Below are positions 8,369 to 18,173 of a stretch of DNA of 64,000 nt, piece by piece. The DNA is taken from contig NZ_RKLP01000012.1 of the NCBI RefSeq assembly GCF_004011865.1, positions 124,001-188,000 on the forward strand, written 5' to 3'. The translations under genes and the position numbers were made by a program. Numbering within the stretch: the first letter of the stretch is position 1; every line of letters starts with the position of its first letter. Origin of the DNA: Prescottella agglutinans. Lineage in GTDB: Bacteria > Actinomycetota > Actinomycetes > Mycobacteriales > Mycobacteriaceae. The notes beneath the pieces are model-generated. The model ran no database searches. It saw nothing but the letters and a program-made list of their open reading frames with translations, and was not told the DNA's origin.

Positions 8369-9235
8369 GTGCATTCCGTGATCCGAACCGTCTGCGCCGC
8401 AGCTGTCGCGGCCTGTCTGCAGGTCGTCGCTGCCGCCACCTCCGGGGGTCACCCGGCGGAACCGCCACTCGCGTATGTCGCGCTGGGCGATTCGGCCGCC
8501 GCCGGACCGCTCATTCCGGACCAGGACCTCTCCAGTCCCGGCTGCCTGCGGTCGCACCACAACTATCCCGCGGTGGTCGCTGCTTCTCTCGGTGCCGATC
8601 TCACCGACGTCACCTGCTCGTCCGCGCGGAGCAGTCACGTCTCCGCCACCCCGCAACCCACTCTCGCCGGTCCGGTTCCGGTGCAGGTCGAGGCGCTGAG
8701 CGCCGACACCGACCTCGTCACCGTCACCATCGGTGCCAATGACATCAACCTGTTCACCACGGCACTCCGTTGCCTCGACCCGCTTCCGGCGCCGTTCGGC
8801 AACTCGTGTGCCGAGGCGTTCACCGCCGGCGGTGTAGACCAGCAGCGTGCGCTCGTCGACCAGGTCGCCCCGCAGTGGGGAACGGCGCTCGACGTGATCC
8901 GGGCACACGCGCCGAACGCCGAGATCGTCGTCGTCGGCTACGGCAGCTACGTGCGCCCGGGCGGATGCCCCGACCGGCAACCGATGTGGCCGCGCGACGC
9001 TGACTACCTGCAGGGCGTCATCGATTCCGTCGACGACGCCATGGCGGCGCAGGCGCGTTCCCGCGCAATCGCATTCGTCGATATACGAAACGTGACCTCC
9101 GGGCACGACATCTGCGCCGACGCGAGTCGGGCGCACTATGCCGGGGTCGTGCCCGCTGAATCCGCTGTACCACTGCACCCGACCGCATCGGGTATGCAGG
9201 CGATCGGCGCCTACGTCGCCGAACAGATCCGCTGA
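8369..9235 (+). CDS. Secreted SGNH-family esterase/lipase
   Basis: A 288-residue protein with a signal peptide (about 1-25, hydrophobic core AAAVAACLQVVAAA). The SGNH blocks are present: GDSAAAG with the nucleophile Ser, GAND in TIGANDI, and HPTASGM with the catalytic His near the C-terminus. Several cysteines suggest disulfides, as in actinobacterial secreted lipases. The GTG at 8369 is chosen because AAGGAGG (8354-8360) is 8 bases upstream; an earlier GTG at 8360 overlaps that site. It would hydrolyse ester bonds outside the membrane. It may form a unit with the MFS carrier and the secreted hydrolase that follow. Confidence 0.88.
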   Translation: MHSVIRTVCAAAVAACLQVVAAATSGGHPAEPPLAYVALGDSAAAGPLIPDQDLSSPGCLRSHHNYPAVVAASLGADLTDVTCSSARSSHVSATPQPTLAGPVPVQVEALSADTDLVTVTIGANDINLFTTALRCLDPLPAPFGNSCAEAFTAGGVDQQRALVDQVAPQWGTALDVIRAHAPNAEIVVVGYGSYVRPGGCPDRQPMWPRDADYLQGVIDSVDDAMAAQARSRAIAFVDIRNVTSGHDICADASRAHYAGVVPAESAVPLHPTASGMQAIGAYVAEQIR

Positions 9236-9288
9236 TCCGCCCCCTTCGGCCTACACGCCACCCTTCCCCTTCGACACCGAGGACTCCC

Positions 9289-10638
9289 ATGTCGCTGCCT
9301 CGAACCGTGACGGGCGCCCCTGCCCCCGACACCGGCCGCACCACAATTCTCAGCGGGGCGTTGGTCGCCCTGTTCCTCGCCAACCTCCTCAACTTCTTCG
9401 ACCGGTCCATCCCGTCGGTCGTCGCCGAACCGATCAAGCACGAGTTTGCCCTCAGTGACCTGCAGTTGGGCCTGATCACGTCCGCCTTCACCGTTGTGTA
9501 CGCGATCGCGGGACTGCCACTGGGGCGCCTTGCCGACCGCGGAAGCCGCCCGGGGATCATCGGTGTCGGACTGCTCGTGTGGAGCGGTCTGACCGCAGCC
9601 ACCGGGGCCGCGGGCAACTACATGCTGTTCATCCTCGTCCGACTCGGCGTCGGTGTCGGAGAGGCCGCCTTCACCCCGGCCGCGAACTCGATGATCGGTG
9701 ACCTCTACCCGGCCGATCGCCGTTCCCGTGCCGTCGGCATCTTCATGCTGGGACTCCCGATGGGGCTGATGCTCGCCTACTTCACGGTCGGCAGGATCGC
9801 CGAGGCCTTCGACTCGTGGCGGGCACCGTTCTTCGTCGCCGCGGTCCCCGGCGTCATCCTCGCGCTCGTGATGCTGCGGATGCGTGATCCCGAACGCGGT
9901 GGTGCTGAACAGGTTTCGATCGCCGATCCGGGTTCGGTCCGGCGCCCGATCCGGCTACTGCTGTCGATCCCGACCCTGCGCTGGCTGATCCTCGCCGGCC
10001 TGACCTTCAACTTCGCGGCCTATGCGGTCAACTCGTTCACGGTTCCGCTGCTGATGCGTCAGTACGAACTGAAGCTGACGTCCGCGGCCGTCGTCACCGG
10101 CGTCATCGTCGGGCTCACCGGGCTGTTCGGGCTGTTGCTCGGGGCTCGCTACGCCGACCGGGCCTCGGCCACCTCGCCGCGGTCCCGGCTGATGATCGGC
10201 GTCGTCGCCACCGCCGTCGCGGCGCCGCTCACCGCGTGGGCGCTGATGCAGAACGGCGGCAGCGTGTTCCTGTTCGCGCTGCTGTTCTCGCTCGGCTGGC
10301 TTCTCGCCTACGGCTTCTACGTGAGCGTGTATCCCGCGATCCACGACGTCGTCGTTCCGCAGCTACGGGCCACCGCAACCGCGCTGTTCTTCGCCGCGAT
10401 GTACCTCCTCGGGGGATTCGCCGGACCGGTGGTGGTCGGCGGTATCTCCGACTGGTTCGCCGAGCGGGCGGCACGCGACGCCGGTGTGCAGGGCGTGGCG
10501 CAGTTCGCGGGTCAGGGGCTCAACTCCGCGCTCTACCTGGTGCCGTTGATGCTCGCGCTGACCGCGGGCTTCATCTACCTCGCCACCCGACGGGTGGACG
10601 TGGACTCGATTCGTATGCGGTCCAGTCTCGCCGACTGA
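9289..10638 (+). CDS. MFS transporter (spinster/hexuronate-type)
   Basis: A 449-residue carrier with about 12 membrane segments and the loop GRLADRGSRPG between helices 2 and 3. The opening LANLLNFFDRSIPSVVAEPI is typical of Spns-like and organic-acid MFS members. The hydrophilic middle (about 200-220) separates two six-helix halves. It starts 53 bases after the SGNH hydrolase gene in the same direction. It might import a product released by the secreted hydrolases on either side; that link is inferred. Confidence 0.9.
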   Translation: MSLPRTVTGAPAPDTGRTTILSGALVALFLANLLNFFDRSIPSVVAEPIKHEFALSDLQLGLITSAFTVVYAIAGLPLGRLADRGSRPGIIGVGLLVWSGLTAATGAAGNYMLFILVRLGVGVGEAAFTPAANSMIGDLYPADRRSRAVGIFMLGLPMGLMLAYFTVGRIAEAFDSWRAPFFVAAVPGVILALVMLRMRDPERGGAEQVSIADPGSVRRPIRLLLSIPTLRWLILAGLTFNFAAYAVNSFTVPLLMRQYELKLTSAAVVTGVIVGLTGLFGLLLGARYADRASATSPRSRLMIGVVATAVAAPLTAWALMQNGGSVFLFALLFSLGWLLAYGFYVSVYPAIHDVVVPQLRATATALFFAAMYLLGGFAGPVVVGGISDWFAERAARDAGVQGVAQFAGQGLNSALYLVPLMLALTAGFIYLATRRVDVDSIRMRSSLAD

Positions 10639-10670
10639 CCGTGCCGATCCAATTCGAAAGGTATTCCTTC

Positions 10671-11531
10671 ATGCGAAAATCCCTCAAACTATTCGCGAAT
10701 GCCGCAGCGACGGTTGCGCTGTGTGCGACGCTCGGGCTGACGGGGCCGGCCGGAACGGCCACCGCCGAGACGCCTGGTATCCCGAGTGTCGGGCACGACT
10801 GGGCGGCCGCGGGGCCGTACACGCCGAACGTCTCGATCGGGCTGGTGCACACTCTGTACTACCCGCGTGAGCTCGGGGCACGCGGCGAGAAGCACCCCGT
10901 CGTGATCTGGGGGAACGGGACCGGTGTGCTCCCCGGTGCGTACACCTCGTTGTTGCGCCACTACGCCAGCCAGGGATTCATCGTGGTCGCCGCCAATACC
11001 CCGACGAGCAATTTCGCCGTCACCATGCGGTCGGGAATCGACCTGATCGCGGGCAAGGCGGCCGACCCGTCGAGCGTCTTCTTCGGAAAGGTCGACCTGG
11101 AACACATTGGCGCGGTGGGGCACTCGCAGGGTGGGTCTGCGGCGATCAATGCCGCGATCGACGACCGCGTCGACACCGCCGTCGCGATCCAACCCGGCCC
11201 GCTCAACGATGTCGACCTCATCGACGAGCCTGTTCTCTATCTCGCCGGCGAGGCCGACGCGATCGTCTGGCCGGCGGTGGTGCGGGCGATGTACGAGGAC
11301 GCCGACCACGTGCCGGCCGAGTATCTGGAACTGCGCGGCGCCACGCACTTCGGCACGTCGATCTCCGGCGGCGACATGCGCGGACCGAGCACGGCGTGGC
11401 TGCGGTACTGGCTGCTCGACGATCCGAACGCCCGCACCGAGTTCTTCGGCCCGAGCTGCGGATACTGCACCGACACCCAGCAGTTCTCGGACTTCGACCG
11501 CAACGATCTGGCCCTGCAGATCCCGGGCTGA
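10671..11531 (+). CDS. Secreted alpha/beta hydrolase
   Basis: A 286-residue protein with a clear signal peptide (MRKSLKLFANAAATVALC, predicted cleavage after ATAETA-like region near 32). The nucleophile elbow is GHSQGG, an Asp lies in GEADAIV, and the His is in GATHFG. The shape fits cutinase-like or chlorophyllase-type lipases such as the actinobacterial secreted dienelactone-hydrolase-like group. The ATG at 10671 begins the signal peptide; upstream codons in frame belong to the MFS gene region. It ends at a strong hairpin. Probably co-transcribed with the MFS carrier. Substrate unknown. Confidence 0.85.
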   Translation: MRKSLKLFANAAATVALCATLGLTGPAGTATAETPGIPSVGHDWAAAGPYTPNVSIGLVHTLYYPRELGARGEKHPVVIWGNGTGVLPGAYTSLLRHYASQGFIVVAANTPTSNFAVTMRSGIDLIAGKAADPSSVFFGKVDLEHIGAVGHSQGGSAAINAAIDDRVDTAVAIQPGPLNDVDLIDEPVLYLAGEADAIVWPAVVRAMYEDADHVPAEYLELRGATHFGTSISGGDMRGPSTAWLRYWLLDDPNARTEFFGPSCGYCTDTQQFSDFDRNDLALQIPG

Positions 11532-11578
11532 CGGTCGAGTCCGGCGCTCGAGGCACTGTCTGCCTGCGCAGAACGGAT

Positions 11579-11615
11579 GTCCCCCCGTCGATGGCATGGA
11601 CTTCGACGGGGGGAC
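11579..11615. terminator. Bidirectional terminator between hydrolase and esterase genes
   Basis: A 13-bp perfect stem, GTCCCCCCGTCGA (11579-11591) with TCGACGGGGGGAC (11603-11615), between convergent genes. Confidence 0.75.
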
Positions 11616-11640
11616 GAGCGCATCGGTCAGGCAGCCGCGG

Positions 11641-13149
11641 TCACCGGATGCCGTTCCACAATTGCCGCTGCGGTGCATGCGGATCCGTCTGCACGGCGGA
11701 GACGGTGTCGAAGCGCATCGTCGCTCGGTCGCGCACCGTGTACGGCGCCCAGCCGGGATCGCCGTGTGTCGCGAATGCGATCCACGCGGCGTGCATGGTG
11801 TCGGCCAAGTCCTGCGGCGGGCGTGCTCCCACCACGTTCTCGAACCCCCCGATGCCGAGGTTGTCGAAGACGAACGGGATCTCGGCGGTATGGCAGGCAC
11901 CCAGTCGGCCGTCGAACGTCGGTGGTCGCCATGAGAATTCGTAGGCGTAGGTGCGTCCCCGGCCGTTGCCGGCGTGCGCCTCTGCCAATCGGATGGCGGG
12001 TATCCGGTAGAACCAGTCGGTGCCGACGGCCGCGAGTAGGTCTCCGGGGCCGGCACTCGGATCGGCCTCCCGGTAGACCGGCAGCGCGACATCGGGGTCG
12101 AGCCCGTACGCGGCGACCGCGCCGTACGACAGTTCGGCTGTGACCGCATCGATCGCGCCGACCGGAACCAGGAAGTAGCGGAATTCCTCGGCGTTGCATC
12201 CGATCAGCACGTCGACGTCGCCGCCCGCGCCGTCCGCTATCGCTTCGGGCGGTGCGACCGAGAGCAGTTCGCCATCCACCACGGGCTCGAACGGCATGAG
12301 GTTGCGCGTCACCTCACCCCACCGTTGTGGATTCGGGTCGGCCGACACCGCGGCCCGCAACTGTTGCTGAGCGGCCAGTACCCGGTCCGTGGGCACAGTG
12401 GCGAGGGCTTCCATGGTTGGCGAAATCCCCAGCAGGGAAGCCAGTTCTTCCGAGATCCGCTCCGCGGTCTCGGTTCGTATCGTGTGATGGGCCGCGCCAC
12501 TCTGCAGGATCGCGCGCCGGAACAAGCCCTCGGCCTGCGGGGCGGCGAGTAGCGCTCCGATGCTCATCGCGCCGGCGGATTCGCCGAATACCGTGACGGC
12601 CGCCGCGTCACCGCCGAAGGCCGCGATGTTGTCGCGAACCCATCGCAACGCCGCGATCTGGTCGCGCAGGCCGAGATTCGTGGTCTGCCCGCGTAGATGT
12701 CCGAATCCGTCGACGCCGAGCCGATAGTTGACGGTCACCAGCACGACACCGTCGCGGGCGAACGCGGTGCCGTCGTATGCGGCGGTCGAACCGGAGCCGT
12801 TGGTGAACGCACCACCGTGGATCCACACCATCACCGGCGCCGTGCCGTTCGGATCCGGTGTCCACACGTTGAGGTTGAGGTAGTCCTCGCCCGGGATGAA
12901 CACTTCGGAGATCAGCGCATCGTAGGGAGGTGCATACGGGGAGGCCGGTGCGGTGGGTCCGTACTCGCTCGCGTCCCGCACTCCGTCCCATCGGGGACAC
13001 GGCTGGGGTGGAGCGAACCGGCGGGCACCGACCGGTGCAGCCGCATAGGGAATTCCCTTGAAGGAGACCACGCCCGTGGTCGGATCGGTCCGGCCGCGCA
13101 CCGCTCCGTCTGTGGTGGTGACGACCACACTCGGTTCTGCGCGTGTCAT
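11641..13149 (-). CDS. Type B carboxylesterase
   Basis: A 502-residue protein of the carboxylesterase/para-nitrobenzyl-esterase family. The oxyanion hole motif is [10 protein letters not shown], the nucleophile elbow is FGESAGAMS, and the early motif [12 protein letters not shown] is typical of type B esterases. The catalytic His lies near [10 protein letters not shown]. No signal peptide is seen, so it is probably cytoplasmic. The ATG overlaps the stop codon of the upstream TetR gene by 4 bases (ATGA), so both are translated as one operon. It would hydrolyse carboxylic esters. The TetR partner and the two ACCGATCGATCGG sites suggest substrate-induced expression. Confidence 0.9.
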   Translation of the reverse strand: MTRAEPSVVVTTTDGAVRGRTDPTTGVVSFKGIPYAAAPVGARRFAPPQPCPRWDGVRDASEYGPTAPASPYAPPYDALISEVFIPGEDYLNLNVWTPDPNGTAPVMVWIHGGAFTNGSGSTAAYDGTAFARDGVVLVTVNYRLGVDGFGHLRGQTTNLGLRDQIAALRWVRDNIAAFGGDAAAVTVFGESAGAMSIGALLAAPQAEGLFRRAILQSGAAHHTIRTETAERISEELASLLGISPTMEALATVPTDRVLAAQQQLRAAVSADPNPQRWGEVTRNLMPFEPVVDGELLSVAPPEAIADGAGGDVDVLIGCNAEEFRYFLVPVGAIDAVTAELSYGAVAAYGLDPDVALPVYREADPSAGPGDLLAAVGTDWFYRIPAIRLAEAHAGNGRGRTYAYEFSWRPPTFDGRLGACHTAEIPFVFDNLGIGGFENVVGARPPQDLADTMHAAWIAFATHGDPGWAPYTVRDRATMRFDTVSAVQTDPHAPQRQLWNGIR

Positions 13150-13802
13150 CGCACCGCTCCTTCGTCCGCTCCGACGATCCGAAGGGCGTAGTGGACGTAG
13201 TTGTCGGCCACCTCGTCCCGGGTGAACGGCTCGTCCGGTCCGAACCACTGCGCCACCTGGATGGCCATCCCGCCGATGGCGACCGCGCCCAGATGGAGGT
13301 TCTCGATGCGGAAGACGCCGTCGCGAACACCGAGTTCGAGCGTATCGAGCAGAAGTCGGCTGCACGATGCCCGCAACTCGAGTGCGGGTGCGGCAAGTTC
13401 GTCAGGTAGTGCGTGCAGCTCCGAGTTCGTCACCACGGCCAGAAGGGGGAAATCGGTGTGCAGCAGTACATGTGCGCGAACGAGCGCCGACAGCTGGGCC
13501 ACAGCGGTGGGCTCGGCGGCGGCGAGTGCGTTCGTCAGCCGTGCATGCAGCTCGCGGTGTCCGGTCAGCACCAGCTCCGCCAGGATGTGGTCCTTGGACC
13601 GATAGTGCGCGTACAGGCTCGCCGAGGTGATCCCGACTTCGTTCGCGATCTTGCGGATGGATACCGCGCTGTATCCGGATTCGGCGAAGAGCGCCAGCGA
13701 GGCTCGGAGTATCGCGCCCCGCGTTCCGGCAGGTGTCACGCCCTCGGGTAGTTCCACGGGTACGGCGGCCACTCGCCGCGGTTTCCACACCGACACATCC
13801 AC
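13146..13802 (-). CDS. TetR family repressor of the esterase operon
   Basis: A 218-residue regulator. After a 25-residue basic lead, the HTH reads [21 protein letters not shown], followed by [11 protein letters not shown], as in TetR proteins. It is first in an operon with the carboxylesterase and divergent from an acyl-CoA synthetase gene. Two copies of a ccGATCgatcgg-type palindrome lie in the 124-bp intergenic region and are its probable operators, so it would repress both its own operon and the fadD-like gene. Ligand unknown, perhaps an acyl-CoA or the ester product. Confidence 0.88.
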   Translation of the reverse strand: MDVSVWKPRRVAAVPVELPEGVTPAGTRGAILRASLALFAESGYSAVSIRKIANEVGITSASLYAHYRSKDHILAELVLTGHRELHARLTNALAAAEPTAVAQLSALVRAHVLLHTDFPLLAVVTNSELHALPDELAAPALELRASCSRLLLDTLELGVRDGVFRIENLHLGAVAIGGMAIQVAQWFGPDEPFTRDEVADNYVHYALRIVGADEGAVR

Positions 13803-13839
13803 CTCAGACTCCTTCGTTCGGCTCCGACCGGGTGTTCCT

Positions 13840-13915
13840 ACCGATCGATCGGTTGACAGCGTACGTGATACAGACCGATAGTTAGGTAATTCTCAATGAC
13901 AACCGATCGATCGGC
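13840..13915. promoter_or_regulatory. Pair of ACCGATCGATCGG operators
   Basis: ACCGATCGATCGGT at 13840-13853 and ACCGATCGATCGGC at 13902-13915 are near-identical palindromes whose centres are 62 bp apart, about six helical turns. They flank the divergent promoter region between the TetR-esterase operon and the acyl-CoA synthetase gene. The spacing would allow two TetR dimers on one DNA face. Binding is inferred. Confidence 0.6.
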
Positions 13916-13926
13916 AGGGAGATGAA

Positions 13927-15438
13927 GTGACGAATCTGGCAACCACGCTGGTGGCCTCGGCTGGGCGGCATCCGGACCGGACAGCGGTGATCTGCGGCGA
14001 ACAGCAACTCACCTACGCCGAACTGGAGGCGGCCAGCGCCGCACTGGCGCTCGAACTGCGCGCGCGCGGGGTTCGGTCCGGCGATCGCGTCGCCATGATG
14101 TTGCCGAATGTCCCGATGTTTGCGATCGCCTATTACGCGATCCTGCGATGCGGCGCGATCGTGGTGCCGATGAACCCGCTGCTCAAACCCCGCGAAGTCG
14201 CCCACCAACTCGCCGACAGCACGGCAGCGCTGCTGCTCGCCTGGCACGAGGCCGTCGAGGCGACCCCCGGCGCGGCGCTCGCCGACGTCGAATGCCTGAC
14301 GGTGCATCCGGATTCACTCGTGAACCGGGTGCCGGTGCCGGACGGCGAGGGTGGCGTTGCGCTCCGGGAGCCCTCGGACACCGCGGTCATCCTGTACACC
14401 TCGGGTACCACCGGCAAGCCGAAAGGCGCTGAGCTCTCCCACCGCAACCTCATGTGCAATCAGCAGGTCACCAGCACGACCTTGCTGAAGCTGACCGAGG
14501 ACGATGTCGTATTCGGAGGCCTGCCGCTGTTTCACGCGTTCGGGCAGACCGTCACCCTGACGTCGGCCATCGCCCACGGCGCGCGCCTCACTCTCTTACC
14601 CCGTTTCGACGCCACCGATGCACTGCAGGTCCTGACCCGCGACCGCGTCACCGTCTTCGTCGCGGTGCCGACCATGTACGCCGCGCTTCTCGCGCACCCG
14701 GACCGTGCCGAATACGACCTGAGCGCGCTGCGGCTCTGCGTGTCCGGCGGTGCGGCACTGCCGGTGGAGACGTTGCACGCCTTCGAGAAGCAGTTCGACA
14801 CAACGATCCTCGAAGGCTGGGGGTTGTCGGAGACGTCACCGGTGGCGTGCTTCAACCATCCCGATGCGCCGCGCAAGGCGGGCAGCATCGGTACACCGAT
14901 CGACGGTGTCCGGATGCGCGTGCTCGCCGACGACGGGCAGGAACTGGGCATCGGGCAGGTCGGAGAACTCGCGGTGCGCGGCCCCAACGTCATGAAGGGC
15001 TACTGGCGTCAGCCCGCGGCCACCGCGGAAGTGCTCTCGGATGGCTGGTTCCGGACGGGCGACCTCGGCCGGATCGACTCCGACGGTTACTACTGGATCA
15101 TGGATCGGAAGAAGGACCTGATCATCCGAGGTGGATTCAACATCTACCCCCGCGAGATCGAAGAAGTCCTCTACGAGCACCCCGACGTCGAAATGGCCGC
15201 CGTCATCGGCATTCCCGCACCCGCCTTGGGGGAAGAGATCGGTGCTGCCGTCGTGCTCCGGTCCGGCTCGCGAGCCACACCCGAGGAACTGCGGATCTTC
15301 GTCCGTGAACGCGTCGCACCCTACAAGTATCCGCGCCATGTCTGGCTGGTCGACGAACTGTCCAAGGGCGCGACCGGGAAGATCCTCAAACGCGCGATCG
15401 CCATACCCGACAGCGTCGTCGTCGCTGTCTCGACATAA
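13927..15438 (+). CDS. Acyl-CoA synthetase / AMP-dependent ligase (FadD-like)
   Basis: A 503-residue ANL-superfamily enzyme that adenylates a carboxylic acid and transfers it to CoA. Motif A3 is [10 protein letters not shown] (about 157-166), A5 is GWGLSETSP, the hinge region is [16 protein letters not shown], and the catalytic C-terminal Lys is in [10 protein letters not shown]. The length fits medium- or long-chain fatty-acid or aromatic-acid ligases. The start is a GTG with a GGGAGA-like ribosome site. Its promoter contains the paired palindromes shared with the TetR-esterase operon, so the esterase may release the acid that this enzyme activates. The substrate is inferred only. Confidence 0.9.
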   Translation: MTNLATTLVASAGRHPDRTAVICGEQQLTYAELEAASAALALELRARGVRSGDRVAMMLPNVPMFAIAYYAILRCGAIVVPMNPLLKPREVAHQLADSTAALLLAWHEAVEATPGAALADVECLTVHPDSLVNRVPVPDGEGGVALREPSDTAVILYTSGTTGKPKGAELSHRNLMCNQQVTSTTLLKLTEDDVVFGGLPLFHAFGQTVTLTSAIAHGARLTLLPRFDATDALQVLTRDRVTVFVAVPTMYAALLAHPDRAEYDLSALRLCVSGGAALPVETLHAFEKQFDTTILEGWGLSETSPVACFNHPDAPRKAGSIGTPIDGVRMRVLADDGQELGIGQVGELAVRGPNVMKGYWRQPAATAEVLSDGWFRTGDLGRIDSDGYYWIMDRKKDLIIRGGFNIYPREIEEVLYEHPDVEMAAVIGIPAPALGEEIGAAVVLRSGSRATPEELRIFVRERVAPYKYPRHVWLVDELSKGATGKILKRAIAIPDSVVVAVST

Positions 15439-15459
15439 CGGCGCCCACGCCGGCGGGGG

Positions 15460-16230
15460 TCAGGCTGGGATCGGTCGCAGTGCGCGGCTGCTGGTCATCT
15501 GCCGCCACGTCGCGAGTGCGGCCATCCGTACGGGCGCGACGAGTGCCGAATTGTTCATCGCCTTGGTCGGTCCGCACACCGAGATCGCGCCGACGGTGTT
15601 CTTGCCGTCGCCGATGGCCGCCGCCACACACGACACGCCGACGGTTGTCTCGTCCCGGTCGTGGGCGATGCTCTGCTCACGGATGCGGGCGAGTTCGACT
15701 CGCAGCCGGGCGGGGTCGCAGATCGAGTTCCGGGTCGGACCGACGGTGGGCCCGGGGAGCACGGTCTCGGCGTCCACGCGCGAGTGCGCGAGAATGGCCT
15801 TGCCGATGGCAGTGCGGTACGCGGGCTGTCGTCCGCCCACCCGGGAGGGGACCGACAACGTGAATCGGCCGCCGAGCTTCTCGAGGTAGAGCACGTCGGT
15901 GCCGTCGAGCACGGCGAGGTGAACGACCAGGCCGGTTGCGTTGTGCAGTTCGTGCAGAACCGGGAGGGCCGCCTGGTGCACCCGGTCGTGGTGCTGGGCC
16001 AGGGACCCGAGCTCGAGCATCTTCATGCCCAGCTCGTAGGCGTGCCCGTGGCGGCGGATCCAGCCGATCCGGACCAGTTGCAGCAGCATCCGGTGCGTGG
16101 ACGACCGGGGGAAGCCGGTGCGGCGCGACAGCTCCGACAGCGTCAGCCGCTCGGCCTCCCGGAAGGCGTCCAGCAGGATCGCGACACGGTCGATGACTGC
16201 GATCGGTGAGCTTGCCTCTGTCGTCGTCAT
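15460..16230 (-). CDS. IclR family transcriptional regulator
   Basis: A 256-residue IclR-type protein. The winged HTH spans about 12-75 (LSELSRRTGFPRSSTHRMLL), and the IclR ligand domain follows with GRQPAYRTAIGKAILA and the C-terminal AISVCGP motif. The ATG at 16230 is chosen because GGAGG lies 11 bases upstream; an ATG at 16248 has no ribosome site. It is convergent with the acyl-CoA synthetase. The 22-bp palindrome at 16267-16288, almost the same as the one near the TetR gene at 4.4 kb, lies in its promoter. It may regulate the MFS exporter on the other side or the ligase. Confidence 0.87.
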   Translation of the reverse strand: MTTTEASSPIAVIDRVAILLDAFREAERLTLSELSRRTGFPRSSTHRMLLQLVRIGWIRRHGHAYELGMKMLELGSLAQHHDRVHQAALPVLHELHNATGLVVHLAVLDGTDVLYLEKLGGRFTLSVPSRVGGRQPAYRTAIGKAILAHSRVDAETVLPGPTVGPTRNSICDPARLRVELARIREQSIAHDRDETTVGVSCVAAAIGDGKNTVGAISVCGPTKAMNNSALVAPVRMAALATWRQMTSSRALRPIPA

Positions 16231-16266
16231 GACCTCTCGAACCTCCATTGACGTGTCGTTGCGATC

Positions 16267-16288
16267 TGATTGAGCAAGCGTTCAATCA
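16267..16288. promoter_or_regulatory. Second copy of the TGATTGA palindrome
   Basis: TGATTGA (16267-16273), eight bases, then TCAATCA (16282-16288). The reverse complement of the whole 22-mer matches the site at 4473-4494 at 20 of 22 bases. It lies 36 bases before the IclR start codon. Probably bound by the same TetR protein. Confidence 0.6.
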
Positions 16289-16656
16289 AGTGGTGAGACT
16301 GTATCAGCGTGCGCCGTGTCGCTCCAGCGCCGCCGAGAATTCATTTCGGCGGGGGCGCGCCGGACCCCTGGACCTTGTGGCGCCTGGCGTGGATCGGGAA
16401 TCCGTGCAAGTGAGCTCGGTTCAATGGAACGGCCGGCTGCAGCCGGCGAATGAAGCTCGGCGGCAACCGGTTTACTTGCCGCGCGGGCGCGCTCGAACGG
16501 CGACGGCGCCGTCGTGTCGCGTGGCGGGGGAGAGGTGCGCCCTCCGGTTCGGGGCGGTTTTCCGCTCACTGGGAAGCAATTGAGGTGAGTCCCGTCTCAC
16601 CTCCTAATGTGCGTCCGGTCACTGTTCGACCCAAGACCGGAATGCGTAGGTAGGAA
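16289..16656. other. Long non-coding leader before the MFS exporter
   Basis: About 370 bases without a convincing gene. It holds several inverted repeats: CCGCCGA..TCGGCGG near 16330-16354, CCGGCTGCAGCCGG at about 16431-16444, and a perfect 8-bp repeat GAGGTGAG-N6-CTCACCTC at 16583-16604. The last lies just upstream of the exporter and could be an operator or a leader hairpin. Confidence 0.5.
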
Positions 16657-18102
16657 ATGGCAGTCACCGTCTCTCAGGGCGATGCGGCCCCCGTGCGGGG
16701 CGCCGGTGATTCCGGCGGCTCGACCGGGTACTGGATCCGCGTCCTGCTGATCCTCGTTCTGCTCACCGAGCAGGCGGCACTGGCCTTCGCCCTCTTCACG
16801 CCCGCGCTCCCGAAGATCGCCGCCGAATACCAGACCACGCAGGTGGTCTGGGTCATGACGGCGCTCGTCCTGGCCGCCGCGATCGCATCGCCGATCCTCG
16901 GCAAGCTCGCCGACGTCTACGGCAAGAAGCGCATCCTGGTGGTGACCGCCGCGATCGCGAGCCTCGGTGCGCTCATCTCCGCGGTCGCGCCGACCTTCCC
17001 GATCCTGCTGGTCGGCCGCTTCCTCTCCGGCGTCGGCTTCGCCTTCACCGCCCTCGGCTACTCGCTGATCCGTGACGTGTTCCCGGCGCGCCTGCAGGCC
17101 ATGTCGATCTCGATCGCGAACACCGGCGTCGGTGTCGTCACCGTCATCGCCCCGCTCATCTCCGGCTACATGCTCGACCACACCGGAGTGTCCTCTGTCT
17201 TCTGGTTCTCGTTCGGGCTGTGCGCCGTCGGTGGCCTGCTGACGCTGCTCTTCGTTCCGGAGACCCCGGTTCGCGCCAAGGTTTCCGTCGACTGGCTGGG
17301 TGCCTTCCTGCTCACCGTCGCGCTGTTCACCGTCATGCTCGCGCTGTCGCTGGGTGCCGGCTGGGGCTGGCTGAGCGGCAAGACCTTGGGGACGCTCGCC
17401 GTCACCGTCATCTTCGCGGTCGCCTGGGTCGTCTGGGAACGCCGCTGCCCCGAACCCCTGATCAGCATCGACGTGCTCGCCAGCCGCAAGGTCGGCATCA
17501 CGCTGCTCGCCGGTGGTATCGCCTACGGTGCGACGACGCTCACCGCGACGCTGATCCCGATGCTGCTGCAGACGCCGAAGGAAGCGGCCGACTACGGCTT
17601 CGGACTCTCGGTCACCGACATGGCCCTGTGGATGCTGCCCGGCGGCTGCCTGATCGTCCTCGGCGGTGTCTTCGTCGGCGCGACGTCGAAGCGAATCGGC
17701 TTCCGCCAGCACCTCGTTCTCGGCTCGGTCCTGATCGCACTGGGTGCCGCCTGGCTGGCGACGACGCCCGATCAGGCCTGGCAGGTCGTGTGCGCGTACG
17801 GCCTCATCGGCTTCGGCTCGATGATCTACGCCGCGATTCCGAACCTGGTGATGATGGCGCTGCCCGAGGACCAGCGCGCGATCGGCGCCAACTTCACGGG
17901 TCTGTCGCAGTCGATGTTCGGCGGCATGCTGTCCTCGGTGGGCTTCGCGCTGCTGGCGCAGCACGTCATGGCGGTGGGCCCGGCCGGCCCGGTCTACAGC
18001 GCGGACGGCTTCTTCGTCGGCTTCATGGTGGCCGCCGGAGCCGCCCTGCTCGGCGCGGTCCTGGCCTTCGGCATCACCGTCGGACGCCGCGGCGAGGGAT
18101 AG
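16657..18102 (+). CDS. DHA2-type MFS exporter (14-TM)
   Basis: A 481-residue transporter with about 14 predicted membrane helices. It has the motif GKLADVYGKKRILV in the helix 2-3 loop and the DHA2/DHA1 motif GRFLSGVGFAFTALGYSLIRD with the helix-4 Arg, so it is probably a proton antiporter for drugs or lipophilic compounds. The TAGGTAGGAA ribosome site directly precedes the ATG. It has a long structured leader and is divergent from the IclR gene. A strong hairpin follows the stop codon. The exported substrate is unknown. Confidence 0.9.
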   Translation: MAVTVSQGDAAPVRGAGDSGGSTGYWIRVLLILVLLTEQAALAFALFTPALPKIAAEYQTTQVVWVMTALVLAAAIASPILGKLADVYGKKRILVVTAAIASLGALISAVAPTFPILLVGRFLSGVGFAFTALGYSLIRDVFPARLQAMSISIANTGVGVVTVIAPLISGYMLDHTGVSSVFWFSFGLCAVGGLLTLLFVPETPVRAKVSVDWLGAFLLTVALFTVMLALSLGAGWGWLSGKTLGTLAVTVIFAVAWVVWERRCPEPLISIDVLASRKVGITLLAGGIAYGATTLTATLIPMLLQTPKEAADYGFGLSVTDMALWMLPGGCLIVLGGVFVGATSKRIGFRQHLVLGSVLIALGAAWLATTPDQAWQVVCAYGLIGFGSMIYAAIPNLVMMALPEDQRAIGANFTGLSQSMFGGMLSSVGFALLAQHVMAVGPAGPVYSADGFFVGFMVAAGAALLGAVLAFGITVGRRGEG

Positions 18103-18119
18103 CTGCACGATGTTTCGAT

Positions 18120-18160
18120 GCCTCGGGGCCTGCACCGGATGACGGTGCAGGCCCCGAGGC
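18120..18160. terminator. Bidirectional terminator between MFS and prpC
   Basis: A 17-bp perfect stem (18120-18136 with 18144-18160) and a 7-base loop lie between convergent genes. Confidence 0.8.
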
Positions 18161-18173
18161 GGTTCGAATGCTG

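Noticed and set aside
6995-9178. A 727-codon reverse frame covering the PucR gene and the SGNH region
   Set aside because: Only the part downstream of 8227 is protein-like. The rest runs antisense to a signal-peptide hydrolase with intact catalytic blocks.
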